Positions 17,013 to 28,500 of a DNA stretch of 33,081 nt are shown in pieces. The notes under the pieces were generated by a model. The model was not told the origin of the DNA, searched no databases, and saw only the letters and a program-made list of their open reading frames with translations. The translations under genes and the position numbers were made by a program. Numbering within the stretch: the stretch's first letter is position 1; each line of letters starts with the position of its first letter. The DNA is taken from IMG/VR virus record IMGVR_UViG_3300009528_000027, positions 1 through 33,081 of that record. The stretch is one strand, 5' to 3'. This DNA comes from a virus.

Positions 17013-17933
17013 ATGGCAGTAGTAACAGCAATTGCAGCTGGAGTCGCAATAACCGCAGGGGTTGCCGCAGCACAAAAAGCAAAAAAAGCAAAAGACGAAG
17101 CGAAATCAGAAAAAGAAAGATGGGAAGCTGAGTTAGATGATTTAGTAGAAAACAGACAAGAAATTGTAAATCCTTATGCAGGTATAACCGATTTATCAGG
17201 TTTAGCTAGTGATTTATCTGGTCAAATAACTAATCCATTTAATAACCTTCAAGTATCAACTGCAGCTGCGGAGATGCAAGCTGAAGAAGCTGACATATCT
17301 TTAGCTAATACTTTAGAAACTATGGAAGCTACTGGTATGGCAGCGGGTGGTGCTACAGCATTAGCTATGATGGCTTTAAAAAGTAAAAAAGGTATTGCAG
17401 CTTCAATAGAACAACAAGAAGCTAAAAATGCTGAGTTAAAAGCTGGAGGTGAACAAGCTATGATCGCTCAAAAGGTCGCAGCAACTACACGTTTTCAAGA
17501 TCTTACAATTGATCAAGCTTCTAGGGAACAAGATTTTGAAGCTAAAGGAGAAGAATATACTTTCGCAGTTCAAGAAGCAAGAACTAATGCAGATATCGCA
17601 AGAGCAGCTGGTATGATGGATGGTCATGCTAAAGCAGAACAAAACGCAGCAATGGCTGAAGTTCAAGCTTGGTCATCAACAGCTCAAAGTGTTGGTAATA
17701 TTGGTTCTGCTATGTCAGATCGAAGAAAAAAACATAATATTAAATTAATAGGTAAATCTAATCAAGGATTAAATATATATACATTTGAATATTTAAATAA
17801 GATTTTTGGAACTGGAATTTTTCAAGGTGTTATGTCAGATGAAATTCCTTCTTATGCAATTGTAAAGCATTCCGATGGATTTGATAGAGTAGATTATTCT
17901 AAAATAGATGTCGAATTTAAGAAGCTAAGTTAA
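17013..17933 (+). CDS. Helical internal virion protein with C-terminal S74-type (ICA) domain
   Basis: This 306-aa protein starts with a hydrophobic Ala/Gly/Val segment (residues about 2-21, AVVTAIAAGVAITAGVAAAQ). Long Ala/Glu/Lys/Gln helices follow (22-225), including a Met/Ala/Gly stretch AAGGATALAMMALK. This looks like a DNA-ejection or core protein. Residues 235-306 begin SDRRKKHNIKLIGKS, continue LNIYTFEYL and end with a GVMSDEIP-type strand and DGFDRVDYSKIDV. This is the signature of peptidase S74 intramolecular chaperone domains, where a Ser in the SDxRxK motif (here S235) is the self-cleavage site. The module is short, about 70 aa. S74 domains usually trimerise tail spikes, so its place on a helical protein is odd. 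Cleavage is inferred, not seen. Confidence 0.7.
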   Translation: MAVVTAIAAGVAITAGVAAAQKAKKAKDEAKSEKERWEAELDDLVENRQEIVNPYAGITDLSGLASDLSGQITNPFNNLQVSTAAAEMQAEEADISLANTLETMEATGMAAGGATALAMMALKSKKGIAASIEQQEAKNAELKAGGEQAMIAQKVAATTRFQDLTIDQASREQDFEAKGEEYTFAVQEARTNADIARAAGMMDGHAKAEQNAAMAEVQAWSSTAQSVGNIGSAMSDRRKKHNIKLIGKSNQGLNIYTFEYLNKIFGTGIFQGVMSDEIPSYAIVKHSDGFDRVDYSKIDVEFKKLS

Positions 17934-17934
17934 A

Positions 17935-19500
17935 ATGGAAAACTCACTAGAATTATTAAAAGCTCATAACACTAATCAAGAGAATCTACATACTACTTCG
18001 GTATTAAGAAAAACAAATATAAGTAATCTTTTAATGGAATTAAGTTTACAATATAGAAGTTTTGTAAATGGTCCTAATACTGATAATCCTTATGAAGACC
18101 CTAAGTTAAGTGAAAAAATTATAGAAGATAAAATAAAAGAACTAGAAGAACCTGGAGGAATTTTAGAAATGCAAACTATGTTACGTAGTAATGCTCAAAA
18201 TTTACCTCAAAAGGAAATAAAATATATGAAACAACGTATCGAAAGATACTGGAAAAGTTTAGAAGAAGTTGAAGAATTAGGAGGAAGTTTAATAGTTGCA
18301 GTGGAATCCATATTACCTAAAAACCTTCCTCTTTTTATATCTCGTTTATCTAAAACTAATTTTAACGGAGTAGATGAAAGAGAAAGAGATCTTAGTGTAT
18401 TAATGGCATTAGGATGGGGAAATTGCTTTGATTATACTCCTGATGTAAAAGTAGATAAATCATATTATTATGATGAGGAAGGAAAGAAAAGTGTATTTAC
18501 TCAAGAAATTCTTATTAATATGTTTAGTGATATATTTCAAAAACATTTTAAACATCAGAAGTATATCATGGAAGATGTATATAAAAATAAAAATTTAGTT
18601 CTTATACAAAATAATCCTTATTATAAAGTTACGGCAGATATTGATTCTAATCAAATAAAAGAAGATAATTTTTTAAGTTTATACATTAGTGAGAGTTTAT
18701 CTGCAATGGATGTGGGAGAAGCATGGACAAGTGCGGGTATAGAAGTAGAAGGAAATATTCAACCTCAGTTTTTTTTAGGAGGAAATATGCCAACCGGTGA
18801 TGAAGAAATAGATGAGGAAAATTTAGGAGATGTTTTTATAGAAGATGTTCAAGGTGAAGAGGACGATGAAATTATACAACAAAATCAAATTAGATTTGTA
18901 AATACAGAAGCTATTAATAGTAATATTACTTATAAATCTACTAAAGGTTCTTTTATTGAAGGAATATTTGCTGTAGGTAGTGGATCTCCTGGTGTATTAT
19001 ATGCATTTGCTAATAACAATTTTAAAATAGATTTACCTTTTGGATTTTTTAAACCTTTAAGTGGAAGAGAAGTTGCTATGTATAATTCTTTACCCCCTGT
19101 AGCTAAAGCAGGATGGAAAGGTAATAGATATAAAATGAGTATGATAGGTACGTCTCAAACTCCTATTAGTATTATTGATGCTCAAAAAGCTTGGTTTTTC
19201 TTTCAATTAAGTGAAAATAATTTAACTAGAAAATTACAAGAAGGTAGTTCTCATAGTAATCAACCTACTTTTATTAGAAGATACTTAACACCTCAAGATC
19301 AACTAATGATAGAGCATCTTAATGAATTTGAAATGCCTATTCCAGAATTTTATAGAATACATTTAGGTATTAAAGAATGGCAAGTAGGAATGATAGTGTA
19401 TTATCAAAATACTCCTCAAGAAGTTGTTAATAAAGAAGAAGAATTAGCAGTAGAAGCTGATGCAGCAGCTCCAGTTTTACCACCTCCTCCAGTAATTTAA
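17935..19500 (+). CDS. Virion-block protein of unknown function (521 aa)
   Basis: I do not recognise a domain. The N-terminal 120 residues are helical (LLKAHNTNQENLHTTSVLRK, then KIIEDKIKELEEPGG). A middle part (about 130-260) is charged, with KVDKSYYYDEEGKK. An acidic linker (about 280-315, NMPTGDEEIDEENLGDVFIEDVQGEEDDE region) precedes a beta-rich segment (IEGIFAVGSGSPGVLYAFANN). The C-terminus is Ala/Glu-rich and ends LPPPPVI. There is no signal peptide, membrane span or catalytic signature. It starts one base after the S74-tailed gene and ends ten bases before the giant gene. Co-translation with likely ejection proteins suggests an internal virion or nozzle-associated component. It might partner the giant protein inside the capsid, but that is inference. 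Confidence 0.7.
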   Translation: MENSLELLKAHNTNQENLHTTSVLRKTNISNLLMELSLQYRSFVNGPNTDNPYEDPKLSEKIIEDKIKELEEPGGILEMQTMLRSNAQNLPQKEIKYMKQRIERYWKSLEEVEELGGSLIVAVESILPKNLPLFISRLSKTNFNGVDERERDLSVLMALGWGNCFDYTPDVKVDKSYYYDEEGKKSVFTQEILINMFSDIFQKHFKHQKYIMEDVYKNKNLVLIQNNPYYKVTADIDSNQIKEDNFLSLYISESLSAMDVGEAWTSAGIEVEGNIQPQFFLGGNMPTGDEEIDEENLGDVFIEDVQGEEDDEIIQQNQIRFVNTEAINSNITYKSTKGSFIEGIFAVGSGSPGVLYAFANNNFKIDLPFGFFKPLSGREVAMYNSLPPVAKAGWKGNRYKMSMIGTSQTPISIIDAQKAWFFFQLSENNLTRKLQEGSSHSNQPTFIRRYLTPQDQLMIEHLNEFEMPIPEFYRIHLGIKEWQVGMIVYYQNTPQEVVNKEEELAVEADAAAPVLPPPPVI

Positions 19501-19510
19501 ATAAAATCAT

Positions 19511-22500
19511 ATGGCTGAAAAGACCTTAGAAGAGAAAAAAGCGGCGTTACGTGCTAGGCTTGAAAAAGCTAATAAAAGCGAACAAGAAATCAATGATGCA
19601 CTTGATGAGCTTGAACTAGATTTTATGTCAGAACAAGAGGTTTTAGTTGGAGTTGCTACAGATGGTGTAAAACCAGTTGTAATAGGTGGAAAAATATCTG
19701 ATGATGTATTAATTGATGGAGTAAAGTTTAAAAGAGAGGAGATTATGCAATATCTTGAAAATCCTCAATTAATTTTAGATAATGGAGGAAGTCAAGAAGA
19801 TTATAATAGATGGGTGTCAGCTAATGGAGATTATCAAACTTATATTAAAGGATTACAAGATAGTGGAATAGACATTGGATATGATCAAGAAGGTATAGAT
19901 GGTCCTTTAAGTGAGGTAGATGTATCAGGAGATGTACAAACCTTCGTACCGGGTACAATGGTACCTCAATCAACATCCGAATTAGATAGAGATATTTTAA
20001 ATCCAGATCTTAGTAATACTACTATTAATCCTACAAAACCACATACTACAGAGGATAAAAATAGTAAAATAGCTGGAGAAATGTTAACTCTTACTGTAGA
20101 CCAACAAATTCAAAGAGTAAATGATGCTGGTATTGATACTCCTGAACAAAGAAATGAAGAATTAAATCTAGATATAGCAGAAAACCTTAAAAATACAGTA
20201 CAATCAACGGGATTTACTACTCCTAATAATATAAATTGGGAAAATCCTAAAGATGGAGAAAATTATGGTAAAAAATTATTCACTAATTTCCTTGATAACG
20301 ATCCTTTTATTAGAGATATTCAAGAATCAGTTTTAAATAAAAACACAGCTCTTTTGGATGCTAAAAAAGCAGAATTAGTTAAAAAACTAGATCCTTTTAT
20401 AGTGCAAGGTAAATATTTTAGGTCTTTTGATATAGGATATTGGGATAAAATAGCAGAAATAGAAAATGAATACTCTGTATTTGCTAATAAATTAATTTTA
20501 GCTGACCCAGCTTTTCAAGATAGAGTAGAAAGATGGGAAGGACAATACACTAATATGGTTTCTCCTTTTATAGAAGAGGTTATAAAAAAAGAAAATAGAG
20601 AAAAAATAATAAACGAAAATAGTTTATTCAACCCTGACGGTTCACCTATGGATGTTTCCGAGATGTGGGATAAAATATGGAGTGCTGAACCTGGTGATAT
20701 TAATGATTTAGGATTAGGTCTTAATTCAGATGTGTTATTAGAAAACACTATTTACAAAAGATTAAGAGGTTTTGATTCAGTTTTAAGAAGTTTTGGATTA
20801 GAAGCTAATATAGAGAGTTCTTCAAGATATGGATTACAAATGTTGTCTCTAGATAAACATATAGAAGCTTTAAAATTTAATAGAGCAGCTGATGCGATGA
20901 CTGATTTAAGTGATTGGATTTTATCTCAAGAAGAACTAGATAGTTTAGGTCCAGGTGAACTTCCTTTTGCTGCTGATGGTGAAGGAAGAGAGTCTAAAAA
21001 ACATCTTTTATACAAAGGATATGATACTCCAGTGTTTTATAATACTAAAACAGGGGAAATTAGACCAACTCATTTTCAAAACAACAAAGGAGAGTGGAAA
21101 AAACTCTCGGGATTAATTAATCCTGTAGGAAAAGGCCCTGATGGAGAGGATTGGGAAGAAATTAAATTTGGTGATGCTAAAACTAAAGCAGAGAAAGTAA
21201 TAACTCAATTTACTCAAGATGCAGGGGAATGGTACGGACAAGTAATAGACAAAGAAGTAAGACAAGGTAATTGGGACACTAGAGAATTTACTGATTTTTG
21301 GGATACTATTGGAAAAGGAAATATAGTCGACGCGGCTTTATTTATACCTGAAGTTATATTAAAACAACTTCCTTATATGGCAGCAACTAGACTATCATAT
21401 GGATTGTATACTATAGCTATGGAAGGTGGAAACATTGCTAGTGATAGATTAAGAGCGAAAGCCTCAGAATCATTAAATATTCCATTAGATAAATTATCAG
21501 GAGACCAAATAATAGAATGGATGGAGGCTAATCCAATAATGGTAGATAGGATTTTAGGTACTAGTATGGTGGCAGGAACCGCAATTGCAGGAGCAGAATA
21601 TGCTTCAGCTGGGTTTATATTAAAACAATCTAAATACGCATTTAGTGGTATGAAAGAGATGTTGAAAGGAAATATAAGACAAGGTTTAAAACAATATGGT
21701 AATTCTTATATCTATAAACTCCATGCTGCATTAGTAGAATCCGGAACTGAAGGTTTACAAACTGGAATAGAGCAGTTTACTAAAGGGAAGTTCAATGCTA
21801 TGGAATATGTTAACGCTATGGGTGAAGGATTTGTAGGTGGTTGGAGTATGACGGGTCTTGGTGGAGCTGTATCTGGTACAATTACTTCTATAAAAGATTT
21901 AGTAATTAGTACTAGAATGAATATCAAAGATCCTAAATTATATAAAAAAATCCAAACTAGTTTTAAAGAAAAAGAAAAAAAAATTGAAGATGATTTTAAT
22001 AAAGGATTAATAGACAACGACCAACGTCAACAAAAACTTCAAAACTTATCCAATGAGAGAAGCACTTTGCTTAAACTTCCATTTCATTTTAGTGCGGAGG
22101 CTAAAAATAAAGCTTTTGATTTACTAAATAGAAAAGCAGAGCTAGAAAATGAAATTGAAAACCAAGGCCCTGAGTTAGCCGCAGATGCTATAGAAGAACT
22201 AAAACTTGTTATTGATCAAATTAATGATTTATCAATACAAGAAGCAATAAACAAAAAAGTTGCTAGAGTAAAGTTATTAGTAGATGATAGTAATGGAATG
22301 GTAAAAATGCGTAGTTTCAAAACCAATAAAGGAGCTGAAAATTTTATTAAAAAACAGAATGAAAGTGGAAAATGGAGTAAGGTGTCAGACAGTAAAGACA
22401 TGGGAACTATTTTTCAAAATGATGAGACAGGGGAACAATTAATAGTAGTAAACGAGGCGAAATCTAGAAACCTAAGAGATATTGCGGTGGCTGATCACGA

Positions 22501-25500
22501 GTTTTTACATGCTGTTTTATTCCAAACTGTAAAAAATAATCCTGAAGCAGCCACAGCTATGGGTAAAGCTTTATTAAATTATTTAGAGCAAATCGATACT
22601 GATGGTCTTATGAGTGCTAGTCTTAAAGAAAGATATGAGGAATATAAAAACAAACCTGTTGAAGATCAATATGAAGAAGCTTTAACTTTCTTAGCTGATG
22701 CTCTTATTAATGGAGAAATTACTTTAAATGAGAGTTGGGGTGATAAAGTTGGTAATGTAATTAGAAATTTATTAGGAAGATTAGGGATTAATGCAAGATT
22801 TAAAACTGGTAAAGATGTATTTAATTTTGTTAAAGATTACGCGAAAGCTAGTCAAGAAGGTAAAGCTCTTAATAAAGCATTTAGAAAGCTTGCTAGTGGA
22901 AAATCTACTATTGGTATAGGAGAGAATTTAGGTAAAGGAAAACAAAGTCAAAGTACTATAAGTAGTATTATTGAAAATCAAGCAGGAAATCAAATATCTG
23001 GGAAAAGCTCTATAAAAAGTGATGGCAAACTTTTAGATAAATTAACTAAACAATATCAAAAAGATAGAAATGCATTAGGAGAAGATTTAAGTACATTATA
23101 TGAACAATACGTTGCTACTAGTTTAGCAGCCTTAGAAGAATCTTCTAGAAAAAATAAAGTTCCATGGAATCAGATTGATAAAAGAGAAGCGGTTTCTTTA
23201 ATAGGAGGAGAGTTTGAAAGTATAATGCGAAATTATAGAGAAATTAATCCTGTTACTGGACAAAAACAAAGTGTCTCTAATTATCTTTATAATATAATGG
23301 GAGATAGAGTTGGTAGTATATTAACTGCAGAATGGAAAAGAAAACAACAACAAGTTAGTCAAGATGTTTTAACTGAAAAAGGTATTTCTCCAGAAGTTTC
23401 AACTCAAGAAGATTTTGATGCCCCTGGTCGACAAGACAAAAGGAGATCAAAGAAAACCCCAAGTACTTTACCTTCAGTAAGAAATATTATAACTGGAGAA
23501 ATATTAACTGATATTTTAGGAGGTAAAAATACACAAGGACGATGGACTGGGGTTTCTAAAGATATTTTAAATGCTATGGTAGGGAGTGTGAATCCTATTA
23601 AAGTAGCTAAATCTCTTATAGCGGCAAGTAAGAATAAAACGTATAGAGCTTTATTAAAAGGCGAACAAAGAATAAAAGATACGACAGGAAAGATTATAAA
23701 AATCACTCCTAAAGGTATTGGAAAATTTGGTAGTGAATCTTATAATAGATTTGTAGATAAAATAGTAGATGAAGGATTAAATACTATTATTCCTATTTCT
23801 ACTATTAAAAGAAGATTTAAAGATTTATTTAAGGTTGAGAAAGTTAAAAGAATTTCAGAAACTAAAGTAGATGAAAAAGGAAAGAAAACTTCTCCTGGTC
23901 CTTACCAATATAAAATGAAAAAACCTTCGAAACAAGAAATGAAGGATTATTTTAAATCTGATGAGAAAAAATCACAATCTCTTTTTAGTTTACTTGCAGA
24001 AGGTTTAATGGTAGAAAACATAAGCAAATTGAAAGACAATAAAGAATACATGTCTAAAATTGCTGATACTTTATCTTTAAAGGACCCTAGTTTTGATACA
24101 AAAGTTAAAGCTTTAGAAGCTAAACAAAAAATTGAATTAGATAAATTAAAAAAAGTTTCTAATCAAAGAATAGATAAAGTTGAAAATCTTAAAGATTTAC
24201 ATGAACAACAAATAAAAGATTTAAAAATAGAATTAGCAGAAAATTATTTAGATGATATTGCAGACCAATTAGATCAACGAAATAAAGAAGATGCTTCGTT
24301 AGATATAACTGGTAAAGCTAGTTCTCGTAGTAAACCAATAACTTCAAATCAAAATAATAATTTAATAAAGCTTGGTCAAGCACAAGATTTCCATGATGCA
24401 GCGCTTATATTAGATGATAAATATGTTAAAACTCCAGTTAAAGAAAGGGATTTAAATAATCTTTATCAAAGAGATATTGATTTAGTAACTCAAGGACAAT
24501 TAGGAACTGCTGTTTTAATAGCTTCTGGATTGGGTAATTTTGGAAGAGTCCGACAATATGGTAAATTGAAAAATGGTAAGTTAGAAACACATAATCCAGT
24601 AACTGGAAATAAATATAGTAAAGATGATGAAGGAGTAAGTAAGTTTTATAAATTAAAAAACGGTGGTTGGGCTAAAGCTGGTACACAAGCAGCTTCTCTT
24701 GAAGGAATAAATAAAGGAAATTTTTTACCTCAAACTGGAGTTTATTACTCTAAAAAAGATCCTGCTTATGAAAATTTAGTTAAAGAATCAGAAAAATATA
24801 ATAACTTACCTCTTAATAAAAAATTAGCTAAATATCAAATAGGTAGGAGAATTGGTGCAAGAGTAAAGATACCGAGAAATAAAAGAATTAAAAAGAAGTT
24901 TTTAAAAGATAATAAAGCTCAATTAGATGCTAATAAAGAAGCATTAAGACTTTATGTAAAGATTTTAGATAAAGCCCACAATGAATTAAAGGTTCCTTTA
25001 GAAAGCTTAATTCCTTTAGTTGCAGCTTCCTATCAAGCTACTGAAGGTTTAATAAAGATAGCTGCAGGTTTTAAAGGTGTTTCTAAAAGATTTCTCTATG
25101 GTAAAGGAGCAAAGTATTCTGATCCTCAAGGAAAAGAGGTGGTTAAATATCGTGAAGAACATAATCCTCCAGCTTCATATATTGGAGCTAGTATATTATG
25201 GGGTATTAAATATGATCATACAGATAAAGTTTTAAAAGGTATTGATAAAAATTATTACCAAACTCAACTCTCTAAACTTGATGATTGGAGATTAGATAAC
25301 GCGGGGTATGGAGCTACGATATTAGATGGCACTACGATTTTAGATGATCACATAGGTTTAGCTAGATTCGCGGCTGCAGGAATAAATTTAAATACTCTTA
25401 TAGATCCGCTTACAGGGAAAATTTTAGTAGAAAGCGAAATGGGTTTAGGTTTAAATTATATTCAGGCTCAAAATTCATCTTTAAGACACTATCAAAATGA

Positions 25501-28500
25501 ATTAGTAATGGCTGTTGTTAAAGGCGAAATTAGTTTAAAGAAAGCTCAAGAACACTTAAAAGTTTCTATTCCAGTTAATATAGCTAAAAATGCTAGAGTT
25601 AAGTTTACTTCTCTTAAATTAGCTCCAACTATTATGGATACTAATATGACTGGTCAAGAAGTTATGGATACTATGAAGAATTCTTTAACTACCAGAGCTT
25701 TGGCATTAGGTAAGTCTTCTAAACGAAAAGGAATAAGTGTTTTTGATTTTGATGATACAATAGCTAAGACAAAAGAAAAAGTTATCGTTAACATGCCTTA
25801 TTATGCTCCAGGAAGGATGGATGAGGCTACCATGGAATTAACTCCAGCAGAGTTTGCAGAAAGAGCTGTAGATTTAGAAAAAATGGGGGCTTCATTTGAT
25901 TTTTCACAATTTGAAGATGTGAAGAATGCTCAAAAAGGACCATTAGCAGATCTTGCTTTAAAAAGACAAGATAAATTTGGAGGTAAAGATATATTTATAT
26001 TAACGGCAAGACCACAAGCTTCAGCTCCAGGAATTAAGATGTTTTTAGACGGTATAGGTTTAAATATACCTATAGAAAATATAACTGGATTAGAAGATGG
26101 AAATCCTCAAGCTAAAGCTAGATGGATATTGGATAAAACTAAAGATGGATATAATGATTTTTATTTTGCCGATGATACTATACAAAATGTAAAAGCAGTT
26201 AAACAAATATTAGATCAAATAGATGTTAAATCTAAAGTTCAACAAGCTAAGTCTAGTAAACGTAAAAAACTAGGTATAGAGTTTAATAGAATGTTGCAAG
26301 ATACTACTGGTAAAGAAGAGTTTAAATCTTATTCAAAAGCTAGAGCTCAATTAGAAGGTCAGCAAAAAGATAAAGGAATATGGAAAGGAATAAAAAGAAC
26401 CTTTACCATAACTCCTTCAGCAGATGATTTTCTAGGTTTAATGTATAGTTTCGCGGGAAAAGGTGATAAAGGAACTCAACATTTAGAATGGATACATGAC
26501 AACCTAATTGATCCTTATAATAAAGCTGAGCAAGAATTAATATCAGCTAAAGTTAGCGCTGCTAATGATTTCAATGCTTTAGTTAGTAAATTTCCTTCTT
26601 TACGTAGAAGTAAAGTAAGTTTTTCTAATCCTTTAGAGGCTCAGATAGGTGTAGGACCTTTTACTAAATCTCACGCAGTAAGAGTTTATATATGGAGCAA
26701 ACAAGGGATGGAGATTCCGGGTTTATCTAAAACTGATCAAGCTAGATTAATTAAAGCGGTGGAAGCAGATAGTGAATTAAATGTGTTTGCTGACGAAATT
26801 TTATTAATTCAAAGAACTGAGAAATACCCTAAACCAAGAGATAATTGGCAGGGTGGAACTCTAGCGACAGATATAGAAAGATCTATTGATATAGGTTTAA
26901 GAGGTAAAGTGTTAGCTGAATGGGAAGCTACTATGGATGCTATATTTACTGATGAAAATATGAATAAAATCGAGGCTTTATATGGTAGTAGATTTAGAGA
27001 GGCATTAGAAGATTCTATGCGAAGAATGAAATCTGGAAGCAATAGACCGGTTGGAAGTAGTAGACCAGTAGACTTAATGTTGAATTGGTTAAATGGATCT
27101 GTTGGTGCAGTAATGTTTTTAAACATGAGATCAGGTTTATTACAGTTGACTTCTGCTATTAATTTTATAAATTGGGGGGATAATAATATACTTGCTGCAA
27201 GTAAGGCGTTTGCTAGTAAAGCTTATTTTCCTACAGTAATGAAATTAATGAATTCTGATTATTTAGTTAATAGACGAGATGGTTTAAAAATTAATGTTAA
27301 TGAAGCTGAATTAGCTGCAGCGGCTAAAAGAGGAGGAATGCAAGGTATGATTTCTTATTTATTAGATAAAGGTTTTATTATTACTAGAATAATGGATACT
27401 TTAGCTATAGCAACAGGTGGAGCTTCTTTCTTTATTAATAGAGTAAAAACATACGAAAAACAGGGTTTAACTAAAGCAGAAGCTGAATCAAAAGCATTTG
27501 ATGATTTTTATAAAATAGCAGAAGAAACTCAGCAATCTAGTAATCCTAGTAAAATATCTCAACAACAAGCCGGTGGTGGTGGACGTGTTATATTGTCTTT
27601 CCAAAATGTCACCATGCAGTATAATAGAAAAACCAAGAAAGCAATTCAGAACTTATACAATAGAAGAAAAATTCCTGGTATGACTCAAAGAGAAAGTGAT
27701 TTAAGTCATTTATCTCAAATTATATATTATACTACAATACAAAACATTATTTTCCATGCTCTTCAGCAGACTTTATTCGCAATGTTGTTTAATGATGATG
27801 AAGAAGAAGAGGAGAAAAATAGGATAGCTGGAGTTGCGAATGGTATGATAGATTCTTTACTATTTGGATTAGGATTTGGAGGAGCCGCAATCTCTACAGT
27901 TAAAAATATATTATTAGAATTAGGAGAGCAACACGGTAAAGATAGACCTAAATATGAAGAAGCAGTATGGGCGGCATTTGATATATCTCCTGTATTAGAT
28001 AAAAAAGTAAGAGGTTTACGTAGTGGTTTCAGAACTTTTAGTTGGGAAAAAGAAGCCATTAGAGAAAGAGGTTGGAGTTTAGACAATCCAGCTTATTTAG
28101 CGGTAGGCCAAATTGTTGCTGCATTTACTAATATTCCACTGGATAGAGTAGCACGTAAAACAATGAACTTAAGAGCAGCAATGGACGAAGAAACAAGAAC
28201 ATGGCAACGAGTAGCTTTAATAGCAGGTTGGGACACTTGGAGTGTAGGTCTTCCATATTGGGGATTAGAAAGTACTATTAATAGAGAAAAGAAAGATAGA
28301 GAGAAAGCTAAAAATCAATATATAATTGATAGAGATAGAATAAAGAATAAAGGATTTATTAAATCTGATTCTAAAGAAACACCAGATGGAGAATTAGGAA
28401 AAGATTATTATGCTTTAGAAAAATGGACAGGAGTATTAGAATATTGGGTGAAAGGTGAACCTAAAAAGACAACTAAAAAGTATACTTTAAAGGAATCTAA

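Noticed and set aside
16597-17091. Minus-strand open frame of about 164 codons opposite the GNAT-like gene
   Set aside because: It is Leu-rich, opposite a gene with a recognisable fold, and crosses two + strand gene boundaries. This is typical of antisense shadows in AT-rich DNA.
25150-25200. HNH nuclease in the giant protein (EHNPPASYIG motif)
   Set aside because: The EHNPP segment looks HNH-like, but no second and third His/Asn elements follow at the right spacing. It was kept only as a motif note.
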